From contig NC_020911.1 in the NCBI RefSeq assembly GCF_000155675.2, positions 89,501 through 153,500 of the forward strand: 64,000 nt of DNA, in the 5' to 3' direction. The notes under the pieces are model-generated. The model searched no databases and was not told where the DNA came from. It worked only from the letters and a program-made list of their open reading frames with translations. How positions within the stretch are numbered: the stretch's first letter is position 1; the number at the start of each line of letters is the position of its first letter. The stretch comes from Octadecabacter antarcticus 307. Lineage in GTDB: Bacteria > Pseudomonadota > Alphaproteobacteria > Rhodobacterales > Rhodobacteraceae. The position numbers and the translations under genes were made by a program. Below are positions 8,643 through 17,991 of this stretch, one piece after another.

Positions 8643-10142
8643 ATGTATTCTGTGGATATTTATAATCGTGTGCGCCGCGCTTGTTTGAAGGACGGTATGT
8701 CAGCCCGAGAAGCGGCTCGATATTTTAACAAGGACCGTAAGACGATCGCGAAGATGCTGCGTCATGCACTGCCACCTGGTTACCGCCGTTCAGAAGCGCC
8801 ACGTCGCCCAACGCTTGATGATTATGTCGGTGTTATCGACAAGATCCTGCGCACAGATAAGGCCCTGATCAAAAAGCAGCGGCATACAGCGAAGCGTATT
8901 TTTGAACGCCTGCGCGACGAACATCGGTATGCTGGCAGCCTGACGACGGTGACTTATTACGTTCGGGAGCAAAAGCGGCGCACCAAAGAGGTGTTTGTGC
9001 CACTGTCGCATCGTCCGGGCCATGCACAGGTCGATTTTGGCGAGACCCTTGGCGTGATTGGCGGCGTAGAATGTAAGATCCACTTCTTCGTGATGAGCCT
9101 GCCGCATTCTGATGCTGTATTTGTGAAGGGGTATCCAGCTGAGACAACCGAGGCGTTTTGTGATGGCCATGTCTCGGCCTTTGCTTTCTTTGGCGGCATT
9201 CCGCAATCCATTCTCTACGACAATACCAAGATCGCCGTGGCTCGGATACTCGGGGACAGAACGCGCATCCGCACACGTCGGTTTACGGAGCTGCAGTCGC
9301 ATTACTTGTTTGATGACAAGTTTGGCAGACCCGCGCGAGGGAACGATAAAGGCAACGTTGAGGGCATGGTTGGATACACCCGCCGCAACTTCATGGTTCC
9401 CGCACCTCGTTATGACAGCTTTGATGATCTGAACACACATTTGGAAGAGAAGTGTTTAGCACGTCAGGGCGATACGTTGCGGGGTCACACCCAAACTATA
9501 GGCGCACGCCTGATGTCGGATTTGGATGCTCTGATGGGATTGCCCATCGCAGAATATGAAGCCTGCGATCACGTCAGCACGCGGGCCACGTCAATCTCAA
9601 TGGTGCGCTATCGCAGCAATGATTACTCGGTGCCAGTAGCCTATGCGCACCACGACGTTCACGTGCGTGGGTTTGTGCATGAGGTTATCATCGGCTGCGG
9701 CAACGAGATTATTGCGCGGCACAAACGATCCTACACATCAGCGGATATGATCTTTGACCCGTTGCACTTTTTGCCCCTGCTTGAACAAAAGGTGGGTGCC
9801 TTGGATCAGGCCGCGCCTTTGCAGGGTTGGAATTTGCCAGATGTATTTGCCACGCTGCACCGGCTGCTTGAAGCCAGAATGGGTAAGCCGGGCAAGCGGG
9901 AATATGTTCAGGTCCTTCGTCTGTTGGAGACGTTCGAAATGGATGTTGTGCAGGGTGCGATCCAGCATGCCATTGATCTGGGCGCGATTGGGTATGACGC
10001 TGTAAAACATCTTGTGCTGTGCAGAGTTGAGAAGCGGCCACCGCGATTGGATTTGGACTTCTATCCCTACTTGCCCAAGGCCAATGTCGGCACAACACGC
10101 CCGTCCAGTTACATGAGCCTGATGGGGAGGACGGCGGCATGA
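8643..10142 (+). CDS. istA: IS21 transposase IstA
   Basis: 499 residues. An N-terminal helix-turn-helix (MSAREAARYFNKDRKTIAKM) recognises the ends. The DDE/RNase H-like domain follows, with catalytic candidates in HAQVDFGE (first Asp), ILYDNTKIA (second Asp) and GNDKGNVEGMVGYTR (Glu). The C-terminal part is the usual IstA tail. Length is normal and the frame intact. It overlaps istB by four bases (ATGA), the usual coupling. Confidence 0.93.
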   Translation: MYSVDIYNRVRRACLKDGMSAREAARYFNKDRKTIAKMLRHALPPGYRRSEAPRRPTLDDYVGVIDKILRTDKALIKKQRHTAKRIFERLRDEHRYAGSLTTVTYYVREQKRRTKEVFVPLSHRPGHAQVDFGETLGVIGGVECKIHFFVMSLPHSDAVFVKGYPAETTEAFCDGHVSAFAFFGGIPQSILYDNTKIAVARILGDRTRIRTRRFTELQSHYLFDDKFGRPARGNDKGNVEGMVGYTRRNFMVPAPRYDSFDDLNTHLEEKCLARQGDTLRGHTQTIGARLMSDLDALMGLPIAEYEACDHVSTRATSISMVRYRSNDYSVPVAYAHHDVHVRGFVHEVIIGCGNEIIARHKRSYTSADMIFDPLHFLPLLEQKVGALDQAAPLQGWNLPDVFATLHRLLEARMGKPGKREYVQVLRLLETFEMDVVQGAIQHAIDLGAIGYDAVKHLVLCRVEKRPPRLDLDFYPYLPKANVGTTRPSSYMSLMGRTAA

Positions 10143-10891
10143 CTGAAGCCCCTCAGATCCTTCTGCGGCATCATCTTAAACAACTGCGACTGCCAACGTT
10201 CCAAGGCGAGTATGCCAAACAGGCGCAGCTCTGTGCTGCAGAGAACAAAGACCACATCCACTACTTGGCGCGCTTGTGTGAGATGGAGTTGATCGACCGT
10301 GAACGGCGGATGATTGAACGTCGGATCAAAGCGGCGAAGTTCCCCAGCACCAAAAGCTTGGACAGCTTTGACTTCAAGATCATGCCCAGCTTGAACAAGC
10401 CGCTGACGATGGATCTGGCGCGTTGCGACTACGTGGATCGCAGGGAGAATATCATCGCCCTTGGCCCCTCAGGCACGGGCAAGACGCACATCGCTTTGGG
10501 ACTTGGGTTGGCTGCGTGTCAGAGGGGACTGAAGGTTCGCTTCACAACGGCGGCAGCATTGGTCCATGACCTGATTGAAGCCCAAGATGAGCGGAGATTG
10601 CAGCGCCTTCAAAAACATCTGACAAGCCAGAACCTGTTGATCATTGACGAACTGGGCTTTGTGCCCCTCAGCAAATCGGGCGCGGAATTGCTCTTTGAAG
10701 TCATATCCCAATGCTACGAACGCGGGTCCATCATCATAACCTCGAACCTGCCCTTCGATGAATGGACCGAGGTCTTTGGCTCTGAGCGCCTGACAGGCGC
10801 GTTACTGGACCGTTTGACCCACCACGTCCACATTCTTGAGATGAACGGCGAAAGCTACAGGCTCAAACACAGCCGTAACAAACAAAAGTAA
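10139..10891 (+). CDS. istB: IS21 helper ATPase IstB
   Basis: 250 residues. An AAA+ ATPase related to DnaC: Walker A GPSGTGKTHIALG around residue 109, Walker B LLIIDELGF, and a sensor region TSNLPFDEW. It forms an oligomer on target DNA and activates IstA. Its start codon overlaps the istA stop. Intact. Confidence 0.93.
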   Translation: MTEAPQILLRHHLKQLRLPTFQGEYAKQAQLCAAENKDHIHYLARLCEMELIDRERRMIERRIKAAKFPSTKSLDSFDFKIMPSLNKPLTMDLARCDYVDRRENIIALGPSGTGKTHIALGLGLAACQRGLKVRFTTAAALVHDLIEAQDERRLQRLQKHLTSQNLLIIDELGFVPLSKSGAELLFEVISQCYERGSIIITSNLPFDEWTEVFGSERLTGALLDRLTHHVHILEMNGESYRLKHSRNKQK

Positions 10892-11108
10892 GCCCCATCC
10901 AGATCAGAACAATGGTGGCCCTAGGGCCAACATGCGCTTTGGCGCGCGTTAGCTATATGACAAGCACGCCCACCAAAGCGCCACACAAACATCACCCGAA
11001 ATGGCCCCTTCTTACCCCGCGACAGAGGTCCCATTTTACTCTGCGATTGACAAGCTTGATTGAAAAAAAGTAATCCACGCTGTTAAATGTGGAAAAACTG
11101 ATTTTTCG

Positions 11109-11381
11109 TTGAAGAAAATGACAGCTAAAAATGCGCTCGAGATATCAGTTCAATTGTCGATAAGTAGGTATGAGAGTAGACTTGAGTCAGCACGTGTTGC
11201 ACTTGGTTTACTTAATCCGGATGACACCGTCGCACAAAAGAAAATCCAACTAGTTGCAGAAAGACAGCGATGTAAAGAGCTGGAAGATCTAAAAAGAGAT
11301 AAGTCAACTTTTTCCAAGACTTTCAGCAAGTCAAATCAGAGAATGATAGTTCAAGGTGGTGCGCCTGGGCTTAAGCGTTAA
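11109..11381 (+). CDS. Small helical protein of unknown function
   Basis: 90 residues, highly charged (QKKIQLVAERQRCKELEDLK), probably helical or coiled coil. No known family. It follows the IS21 right end in AT-rich DNA, so it may be a remnant. Confidence 0.4.
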   Translation: MKKMTAKNALEISVQLSISRYESRLESARVALGLLNPDDTVAQKKIQLVAERQRCKELEDLKRDKSTFSKTFSKSNQRMIVQGGAPGLKR

Positions 11382-12305
11382 ACTGCAACTACTTTAAAAT
11401 AGCTTATTTTAGTGATTTTTTCTATGGGTTTAAACTGATTTGTATTTCTTCTACCCATTATCACAGTGCGTTTATATCTAAAACATCCCGGTTGAAGTAA
11501 ATTTTTCTATTGATTAAAATACGCGACCGCGCAAGAAGTTAAGCTTAGGGTGGCTCATTCTCGAAGAGACGTTTGAGAGTAACAAATGATTAAGTTTTGT
11601 TGCTAACCAGCGTAACGATAACAGCCCGCAGAACAACAGCTTCACGACTACGTATCCCATATCTATAATCTGGGTGCGCCTTACCAGACCCTGCGCCGCC
11701 GCACGCATCGTGCGTTCGGCAAACTTTCCGTTTTCTTACAGAAGGACTCCTGCAGGGCAGACCGCTGCGTTTTCTATTTTGCTCTGTATCGTGGTGAATT
11801 AAGCATCTTCATCGAGTTTACGCATATTTCACTAAACGAGATTCAATACGCTTTAATTTTTCAAACCTTTTTCGATACAGCCAAGGAATAATAATTCGGA
11901 CCCAGTACGTGTTGAGAAATCCCGGTGTACTTATACCTTCTAAAAGTTCAGCATATAAAAGGCCGCGAGCTTCAAAAAAAATGGGGTCAACATGCTCTGT
12001 TCCACCTGCATCCGCGCGTTCTAAGTCATAATCGCATTCCTCTGCTATGCGGGCAGCAATTCCTCCATCATTATGACAGGCCACCTGTGCTGTTACGACG
12101 AGCCCAACTAAACTTATTAGGCCCCTAATTTAAGCGTCTTGCTCGGTCACTTGAGCCTCTAAGTACTGGATGCGCTCATAGTCAGACCGTTTCTCAATTT
12201 TTTCCACGTTAACTCCTTTGAATTATTTACCAGCGTAAAATATGGAATAGTTTGCAGTATACCTTAGTTGTTGGTGCTGGGATAAAGCACTGTGCACGTG
12301 GTAAG
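11382..12305. other. AT-rich region with no firm gene
   Basis: Apart from the weak frame at 11818-12084, no gene is supported. Stretches around 11640-11760 read like the debris of an old gene in several frames. Confidence 0.35.
11818..12084 (-). CDS. Hypothetical small protein, possible export signal
   Basis: 88 codons from GTG 12084. The frame stays open upstream and there encodes a hydrophobic stretch (LISLVGLVVTAQVAC) that looks like a lipoprotein or signal peptide, but the only start in front of it is an ATT near 12129. The rest is acidic then basic (RKRFEKLKRIESRLVKYA). It may be a genuine gene with a rare or lost start, or a fragment. No family recognised. Confidence 0.35.
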   Translation of the reverse strand: MACHNDGGIAARIAEECDYDLERADAGGTEHVDPIFFEARGLLYAELLEGISTPGFLNTYWVRIIIPWLYRKRFEKLKRIESRLVKYA

Positions 12306-12372
12306 GGCTTTGTTGCACAAATAGTCTCGTATCAGGGATTCATGTTGTAAATCCAGCATGGTAGCTGGCGTC

Positions 12373-13344
12373 ATGAGTAAACCTATCGCCCCGATTTACC
12401 GCACGAGGAACTGGCCTGAGTATAACAAGGCCCTGAAGCGACGCGGGTCACTGACCATTTGGTTTAACCCAGAGGTCACTTGGAAAGCTGCGCCTACCGT
12501 TGCCCGGCAGTGGTTTGTTTGCAAACCATGAGAGGGGGGCAAACGGGGCCGCCAGCCACGCTATAGCGATGCGGCGATCCAAGCCTGTCTCACGTTGAAA
12601 GTGCTGTTCGGAATGCCTTTGAGGCAGGCGACGGGCTTTGTGGAAAGCCTGTTGAAATTGATCGACCTTGACTGGGAGGTCCCAGACTTCAGCACGTTAT
12701 GTCGGCGTCAGAAAAGGCTATCGGTTACCATCCCGTATCAGGGCTCAAAGGGCCCGCTAAACCTCCTTATCGACAGTACCGGCATCAAAGTTGAGGGCGA
12801 AGGTGAGTGGAACGCTCGCAAGCATGGCGGGCCGAAACGTCGGGTGTGGCGCAAGATACATATAGGGATTGATGAAGAAACGTTGGAGATACGCGCGGTC
12901 GAAGTGACGAGTAGCAGCATTGGAGACCCACCCATGTTGCCCAACCTTCTCGGTCAGATCACACCAGATCAGAAGATTGGCAGTGTCACAGCAGATGGGG
13001 CATATGACACCCGCAAATGCCATGATGCGATTGCGGCCCGCAATGCCCGTGCTGTCATCCCGCCACGCAAGAATGCCAAGCTATGGAAGCCGGATACGCT
13101 GGGGGCCAGAGCCCGAAACGAAGCGGTACAGTCCTCAAAGGATCTCGGCCGCGCTCAATGGCGTCGCTTGAGCGGATACCACCGCAGGAGTCGTGTTGAG
13201 ACAAAGATGCATTGTTTGAAACTACTCGGGCAGCGCCTGGCCGCACGAGACTTTGACCGGCAAGTTGCGGAAGTCCAAATCCGTGCCGCGATACTCAACG
13301 GCTTCACCGCCCTTGGCATCCCAAACACCGTTACTGTAGGCTGA
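12373..13344 (+). pseudogene. IS5 transposase with in-frame UGA inside a 39-bp insert
   Basis: Frame of 324 codons from ATG 12373 with a single UGA at 12529-12531, within micro-insertion E5. Before the insert: KRRGSLTIWFNPEVTWKAAPT. After it: GKRGRQPRYSDAAIQACLTLK and the full DDE core. See copy 1 for the same architecture; this copy lies on the plus strand and shows the codons directly. Confidence 0.82.
12499..12537 (+). repeat. Palindromic micro-insertion E5 (in IS5 copy 2)
   Basis: Same 39-base sequence as E4. Codons across it read T-VARQWFVCKP-stop-EG-GKRG, where TGKRG would be expected in the family. Confidence 0.9.
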
Positions 13345-13398
13345 ATCCGTCAGGGGTCAGGGGAAGCACGCCATAAGGGCGATTTGTGCAACAAAGCC

Positions 13399-14339
13399 CT
13401 TCGAAGGGGATATTCGCAACTTCGACTTCAGTAGCCTTGAAGGTATTGATGTTGTTGCCGGCGGGCCGCCCTGCCAGCCATTTTCGACGGGTGGAAAGCA
13501 TAAGGCCAATGATGATGGCCGCGACATGTTTCCGCTCGCCATAAGTGCGATTAAAGAGCTCCAACCAAAAGCCTTCATTTTTGAAAATGTCAAAGGTCTG
13601 CTTCGTGGTTCTTTCTCTGACTATTTTGACTACATTTTGTTACGTCTAAGATTCCCTGATAAAGTAAAAAATCCCACTGAAGACTGGCAGGATCATCTTT
13701 CTGAATTGAAGCAATCGTGTCCAAGGGGGCTTTGCTATGATGTCAGCTTTAAGCTCTTAAATGCCGCTAACTATGGGGTTCCTCAAGCACGAGAGAGGGT
13801 CTTCATTGTAGGGGTGCGTTCCGATCTGAATGTAAAATGGAGTTTCCCAGAAGAGACACATTCGAAGCAGGTTCTTTTGTATGAACAACAGCAGAATGGC
13901 TCCTATTGGGAAAAACACGGGATATCTCCCAAAAAAGTACAACTCGAGCAATGCTGTGGCGAGAACAGACAGATACAAAAATCCTTTTTTCAGAACCGCT
14001 AAAGCCATGGCTTACAGTAAGAGATGCACTCTCTCACCTACCTGATCCCTTACAAGATCACGGCATTGATGATCATATTTTTAAAGGTGGCGCAAAATCA
14101 TATCCGGGACATACAGGTAGCTATTACGATCTACCTGCTAAGACGCTGAAAGCCGGTGTTCACGGCGTTCCCGGAGGTGAGAACATGGTGAGGTATACCG
14201 ATGGCAGCATCCGATACTTCACAGTACACGAGGCAAAATTACTGCAAACTTTCCCAACGAACTTTAAAGTCATGGGCGCATGGGGCGAAGCCATGCGCCA
14301 GATTGGAAATGCCGTGCCAGTAAGCTTAGCCAAAATCAT
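13399..14339 (+). pseudogene. DNA cytosine-C5 methyltransferase, truncated at both ends
   Basis: The frame contains motif IV GGPPCQPFS with the catalytic Cys, motif VI FENVKG, motif VIII-like NAANYGVPQARERVFIVG, and, after a frameshift at the A run 13931-13936, the target-recognition and motif IX/X parts (PAKTLKAGVHGVPG, MRQIGNAVPVSLA). The N-terminal SAM-binding motif I is missing because IS5 copy 2 cuts the gene, and the last codons are cut by copy 3. It was once a restriction-modification or phage methyltransferase. Confidence 0.88.
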
Positions 14340-14393
14340 GGCTTTGTTGCACAAATCGCCCTTATGGCGTGCTTCCCCTGACCCCTGACGGAT

Positions 14394-15365
14394 TCAGCCT
14401 ACAGTAACGGTGTTTGGGATGCCAAGGGCGGTGAAGCCGTTGAGTATCGCGGCACGGATTTGGACTTCCGCAACTTGCCGGTCAAAGTCTCGTGCGGCCA
14501 GGCGCTGCCCGAGTAGTTTCAAACAATGCATCTTTGTCTCAACACGACTCCTGCGGTGGTATCCGCTCAAGCGACGCCATTGAGCGCGGCCGAGATCCTT
14601 TGAGGACTGTACCGCTTCGTTTCGGGCTCTGGCCCCCAGCGTATCCGGCTTCCATAGCTTGGCATTCTTGCGTGGCGGGATGACAGCACGGGCATTGCGG
14701 GCCGCAATCGCATCATGGCATTTGCGGGTGTCATATGCCCCATCTGCTGTGACACTGCCAATCTTCTGATCTGGTGTGATCTGACCGAGAAGGTTGGGCA
14801 ACATGGGTGGGTCTCCAATGCTGCTACTCGTCACTTCGACCGCGCGTATCTCCAACGTTTCTTCATCAATCCCTATATGTATCTTGCGCCACACCCGACG
14901 TTTCGGCCCGCCATGCTTGCGAGCGTTCCACTCACCTTCGCCCTCAACTTTGATGCCGGTACTGTCGATAAGGAGGTTTAGCGGGCCCTTTGAGCCCTGA
15001 TACGGGATGGTAACCGATAGCCTTTTCTGACGCCGACATAACGTGCTGAAGTCTGGGACCTCCCAGTCAAGGTCGATCAATTTCAACAGGCTTTCCACAA
15101 AGCCCGTCGCCTGCCTCAAAGGCATTCCGAACAGCACTTTCAACGTGAGACAGGCTTGGATCGCCGCGTCGCTATAGCGTGGCTGGCGGCCCCGTTTGCC
15201 CCCCTCTCATGGTTTGCAAACAAACCACTGCCGGGCAACGGTAGGCGCAGCTTTCCAAGTGACCTCTGGGTTAAACCAAATGGTCAGTGACCCGCGTCGC
15301 TTCAGGGCCTTGTTATACTCAGGCCAGTTCCTCGTGCGGTAAATCGGGGCGATAGGTTTACTCAT
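14394..15365 (-). pseudogene. IS5 transposase with in-frame UGA inside a 39-bp insert
   Basis: Third copy of the interrupted 324-codon frame, start at 15365, with micro-insertion E6 at 15201-15239. No other lesion seen. Confidence 0.8.
15201..15239 (-). repeat. Palindromic micro-insertion E6 (in IS5 copy 3)
   Basis: Identical to E4. Confidence 0.88.
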
Positions 15366-15468
15366 GACGCCAGCTACCATGCTGGATTTACAACATGAAT
15401 CCCTGATACGAGACTATTTGTGCAACAAAGCCCCATATCCCTCACTAACGTTTTATGCCAAAAACGCT

Positions 15469-15619
15469 CCAGATTGTGTGAAAAATCGGAGTTTGGCTTC
15501 TTTTGGTCCCGCTGTTTTTCAGATGTCGACCTGTCAGACCTTCAGCTCAACGAGAGAGGCCATAAATTTGGCCCTTTTTAGCGTTTTTAAGAGTAGCCAA
15601 TAGTTTTCACACAGTCTGG
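15469..15619. mobile_element. MITE-like element of about 151 bp
   Basis: CCAGATTGTGTGAAAA at 15469-15484 is matched in inverted orientation by TTTTCACACAGTCTGG at 15604-15619 (one mismatch in 16). Ends of this type occur on several larger IS families. There is no transposase inside, so it could be a MITE or the fused ends left by an internal deletion. Confidence 0.55.
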
Positions 15620-15694
15620 CTCGTTTGTGGAACAGTCTCGGAGGTCCGGTGTGCGGACTTAGCGGCCCTCCGATAGAACAGTTTGAGTATCCGT

Positions 15695-16093
15695 TTACAC
15701 CTTTTCTGGATGCCCATCGTTCTGGGGTGCATCATCACAGATATTATACCATGAAGGTTTTTCACCAACGAACTCATGGGATTGGTTTGTGAGGCCGAAA
15801 TCTCCATCAAGGGCATTTGCCGCGATTGGGAAACTATCTTCGGTGGATAATATCTCGCCGAGTGATGTGCCGCAGATTTTGCAAAAGCAGCGCGCATAAA
15901 TATATGGGGCTATCGGTTCGAAAACCTGAACGCAGTCCTTACCTGCAATCCATCCGAGGTCTTCCTTATTAATGAATGCAATGGTTCTAGCGCCAACCTT
16001 ACGACATCTTGAGCAGTGGCACGTACCAACAAATGACGGTTTGTTCGCTAGCTCAAATTGGACTGCTTTGCAGCAGCAACTTCCCTTTATCAT
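15695..16093 (-). CDS. GFA family (Mss4-like) zinc protein
   Basis: 132 residues from MIKGSCCCKAVQFE. The cysteine pattern GSCCCKAV, CHCSRCRK and CFCKICGTSLGE is the Mss4-like zinc fold of the GFA (glutathione-dependent formaldehyde-activating-like) family. Upstream frame extension to 16195 has no homology and is not used. Members bind zinc; most have no proven activity. Cytoplasmic. Confidence 0.82.
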   Translation of the reverse strand: MIKGSCCCKAVQFELANKPSFVGTCHCSRCRKVGARTIAFINKEDLGWIAGKDCVQVFEPIAPYIYARCFCKICGTSLGEILSTEDSFPIAANALDGDFGLTNQSHEFVGEKPSWYNICDDAPQNDGHPEKV

Positions 16094-16198
16094 AGCCTGT
16101 CCTCTCATGTTTCGGTGGCCTTGTTCGCACGTTTGCATGGCAACATAAATATGGCATGCTGACAGCATCATGGCAGCATTCATTCTGAGGAACATCTT

Positions 16199-16246
16199 TT
16201 GCGTAAAGCCGAGCGATTATTTGAAGTTGTCCAGCTTCTCCATCCG
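16199..16246 (+). pseudogene. N-terminal scrap of a YafY/WYL-type regulator
   Basis: About 16 codons reading RKAERLFEVVQLLHP match the start of YafY-type HTH-WYL regulators. What follows has no homology. It is divergent from the GFA gene and probably was its regulator. Short, so only a suggestion. Confidence 0.3.
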
Positions 16247-16368
16247 GTATCGTTTCATAAACATAAGCATGTATCTGTCCTTGGTCCAAGATGGGGTCTA
16301 ATGGGTAATGGTTTCGAGAGCTGTTTGGCCCCAAAAAGGGTCTGTTGGATTGATGTAAGTTCAGGTTA

Positions 16369-16980
16369 TCAATTGGTAGATCGACGAACATACCAGAGCG
16401 CAAATATAGTATTGGGCACCCAACATGACCAAGCCAGAAACGGGTAGACCTGATGATATGGCATTGCCAGACCAACGGCAAAAATCAGTAACTGTAAGCG
16501 CAAGGATACAGCTGCAAAGGTCAGCGCGACCGAGTAAGTCATCCACCGTCGATGCGCCGGCTCCAAACCCGCCCGCGCAAAACGCACACCTTGCGTTGTT
16601 GTGAACACCCAAAATACAGCCAACAAAGCGAAGCCAGCAGTTCCAATGATGCCGTCTATTTGAAAAGCGATCAAAAAGCCGGATATGCCACCCAACAAAA
16701 CCGCCAGCGCATATAGGCGACCGATACCGCGATGAACACTTAGGTAGCGATTGCGAAGCACCGGAATGATCTGGATCGATCCGAAAACTAAGGCGAGGGA
16801 TGCCGCGGTAATATGCATCACGAACATCTGCCGTGCGTTGATCAACTGATGAGACATGGCAGAGAAAGCCAGGTCCAGACCAAGTGGGAAGACTCTGATT
16901 GTTGACAAGGCCGCCAATATCCCAGTGATCACGAGCACAGAGATGGAGACCTTATCTGTCGGCTTCACGACGTTTCCCAA
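16369..16980 (-). CDS. DUF2306 membrane protein
   Basis: 203 residues with about six membrane helices. The segments HITAASLALVFGSIQIIPVL, HRGIGRLYALAVLLGG and AHRRWMTYSVALT are typical of DUF2306, a family of inner-membrane proteins of unknown role. Its start overlaps the end of the upstream epimerase gene by 16 bases, so the two are cotranscribed. Confidence 0.8.
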   Translation of the reverse strand: MGNVVKPTDKVSISVLVITGILAALSTIRVFPLGLDLAFSAMSHQLINARQMFVMHITAASLALVFGSIQIIPVLRNRYLSVHRGIGRLYALAVLLGGISGFLIAFQIDGIIGTAGFALLAVFWVFTTTQGVRFARAGLEPAHRRWMTYSVALTFAAVSLRLQLLIFAVGLAMPYHQVYPFLAWSCWVPNTIFALWYVRRSTN

Positions 16981-17900
16981 CGGTTTGTAAAGGCTTCCGT
17001 AGGGTCTGTAGCCTCGAAGTGTGGCAGTAAGTGATCAAAACGATCAGTACCCAGCCGATGCGGCACATTCCACAGGTAGCGTAGGCTGACAACATTTCGC
17101 AAAGGCGCTGACCACAGCGCAATGACATTCATGGGAACCCATGGCATTTTTTTACGCTTCATTGGCTTACCAACCGCGTGTTCAATAGCGGTTTTCATAG
17201 ACGCGCCCGTTAAAACCCAGCCGGGAAAGTTAAGGTCTAAATGCCCGACAACCGCGTTTGGCGTATTCAGAATATCAACAATCGCACGGGCGGCGTCTGG
17301 CAAATAGGCCCACGCATGATCACGGTCCATTGGGCCAGGGTAAGTGAAATCACCCGTCGCGACGGCCTTTGTAATGTGATTTTCGAACCAATTCCCACTT
17401 GGCCTGTGATCTGGACCGTCTATAAAGTCACCCATCCTGAATGCAAGAATTGGTAAGCCGTGATCGATGGCCGCCTTTTTGTACGCAGCTTCCATCGTCA
17501 TGCGAATGCGCGCCAACGCATTTGATCCGACGTGTGGTGCGTCTTCTCTCCAAACACCGCCCTTTTTGCCGAAAATGTAGACGTTCTGTGGAACAACAAC
17601 TGTGGCTCCGACATTTATGGCAACATCAATGACGGCTTGGTTCATCTCGAGCAGTAGCGTTTTCCACAATTGGTATGGTGGGTTTGCAGCCTGCACAATT
17701 ACGTCTGCGCCGTTGGCGGCATTGCCCAACGCTGTTGGGTCCATGATATCGCCGACATAGGGTTCAACACCGTCAATACAGTTGGCTTTTTCAGTCGTGC
17801 GTGCAAAGCCCCGAACGTGCCATCCCGCGTCCCGCATCGCTGATGCACATTGACGTCCGAAACGCCCTGCCACGCCCACAATCAAAACAGTCTTTTTCAT
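16965..17900 (-). CDS. NAD(P)-dependent epimerase/NmrA-like SDR
   Basis: 311 residues from MKKTVLIVGVAGRFGRQ. The Rossmann motif GVAGRFG binds NAD(P). An extended-SDR fold follows with DADVIVQAANPP-like strand 4 and a YIFGKKGGVW segment; the usual YxxxK is not evident, closer to atypical SDRs. First gene of a unit with DUF2306. Divergent from the LysR gene at 17992, its likely regulator. Substrate unknown. Confidence 0.75.
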   Translation of the reverse strand: MKKTVLIVGVAGRFGRQCASAMRDAGWHVRGFARTTEKANCIDGVEPYVGDIMDPTALGNAANGADVIVQAANPPYQLWKTLLLEMNQAVIDVAINVGATVVVPQNVYIFGKKGGVWREDAPHVGSNALARIRMTMEAAYKKAAIDHGLPILAFRMGDFIDGPDHRPSGNWFENHITKAVATGDFTYPGPMDRDHAWAYLPDAARAIVDILNTPNAVVGHLDLNFPGWVLTGASMKTAIEHAVGKPMKRKKMPWVPMNVIALWSAPLRNVVSLRYLWNVPHRLGTDRFDHLLPHFEATDPTEAFTNRWETS

Positions 17901-17991
17901 AATATCCTCAATTTCTTCGCATCGTTCATTAAGGGATAACTGATACAAATTTCTATTGATGTAGAAAAATAGGTATGTTTAATATACGTTT

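Larger units (their letters stand above)
8587..11052 (+). mobile_element. IS21-family element
   Basis: Complete istA-istB pair between imperfect ends. The left end (from TGTAGCGGAGTAAAATT) and the complement of the right end (TGTCAATCGCAGAGTAAAAT) share GCxGAGTAAAAT. The exact ends are my best reading; no clear target duplication is visible. Unlike the IS5, IS3 and first IS110-family elements here, this one has no micro-insertion. Confidence 0.82.
12306..13398 (+). mobile_element. IS5-family (IS903-like) element, copy 2
   Basis: Opposite in orientation to copies 1, 3 and 4, with the same terminal repeats. Flanks CGTGGTAAG and CTTCGAAGG do not match each other. It abuts the truncated methyltransferase at 13399. 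It shares the A variant of the single distinguishing base with copy 1. Confidence 0.92.
14340..15432 (-). mobile_element. IS5-family (IS903-like) element, copy 3
   Basis: Same size and ends as copy 1. It carries the G variant of the distinguishing base, like copy 4. Flanks CAAAATCAT and CCATATCCC do not match. Inserted at the 3' end of the methyltransferase gene. Confidence 0.92.

Noticed and set aside
12499..12537. UGA in the IS5 insert read as selenocysteine
   Set aside because: The insert is absent from the ancestral protein family, so a functional selenocysteine there makes no sense.
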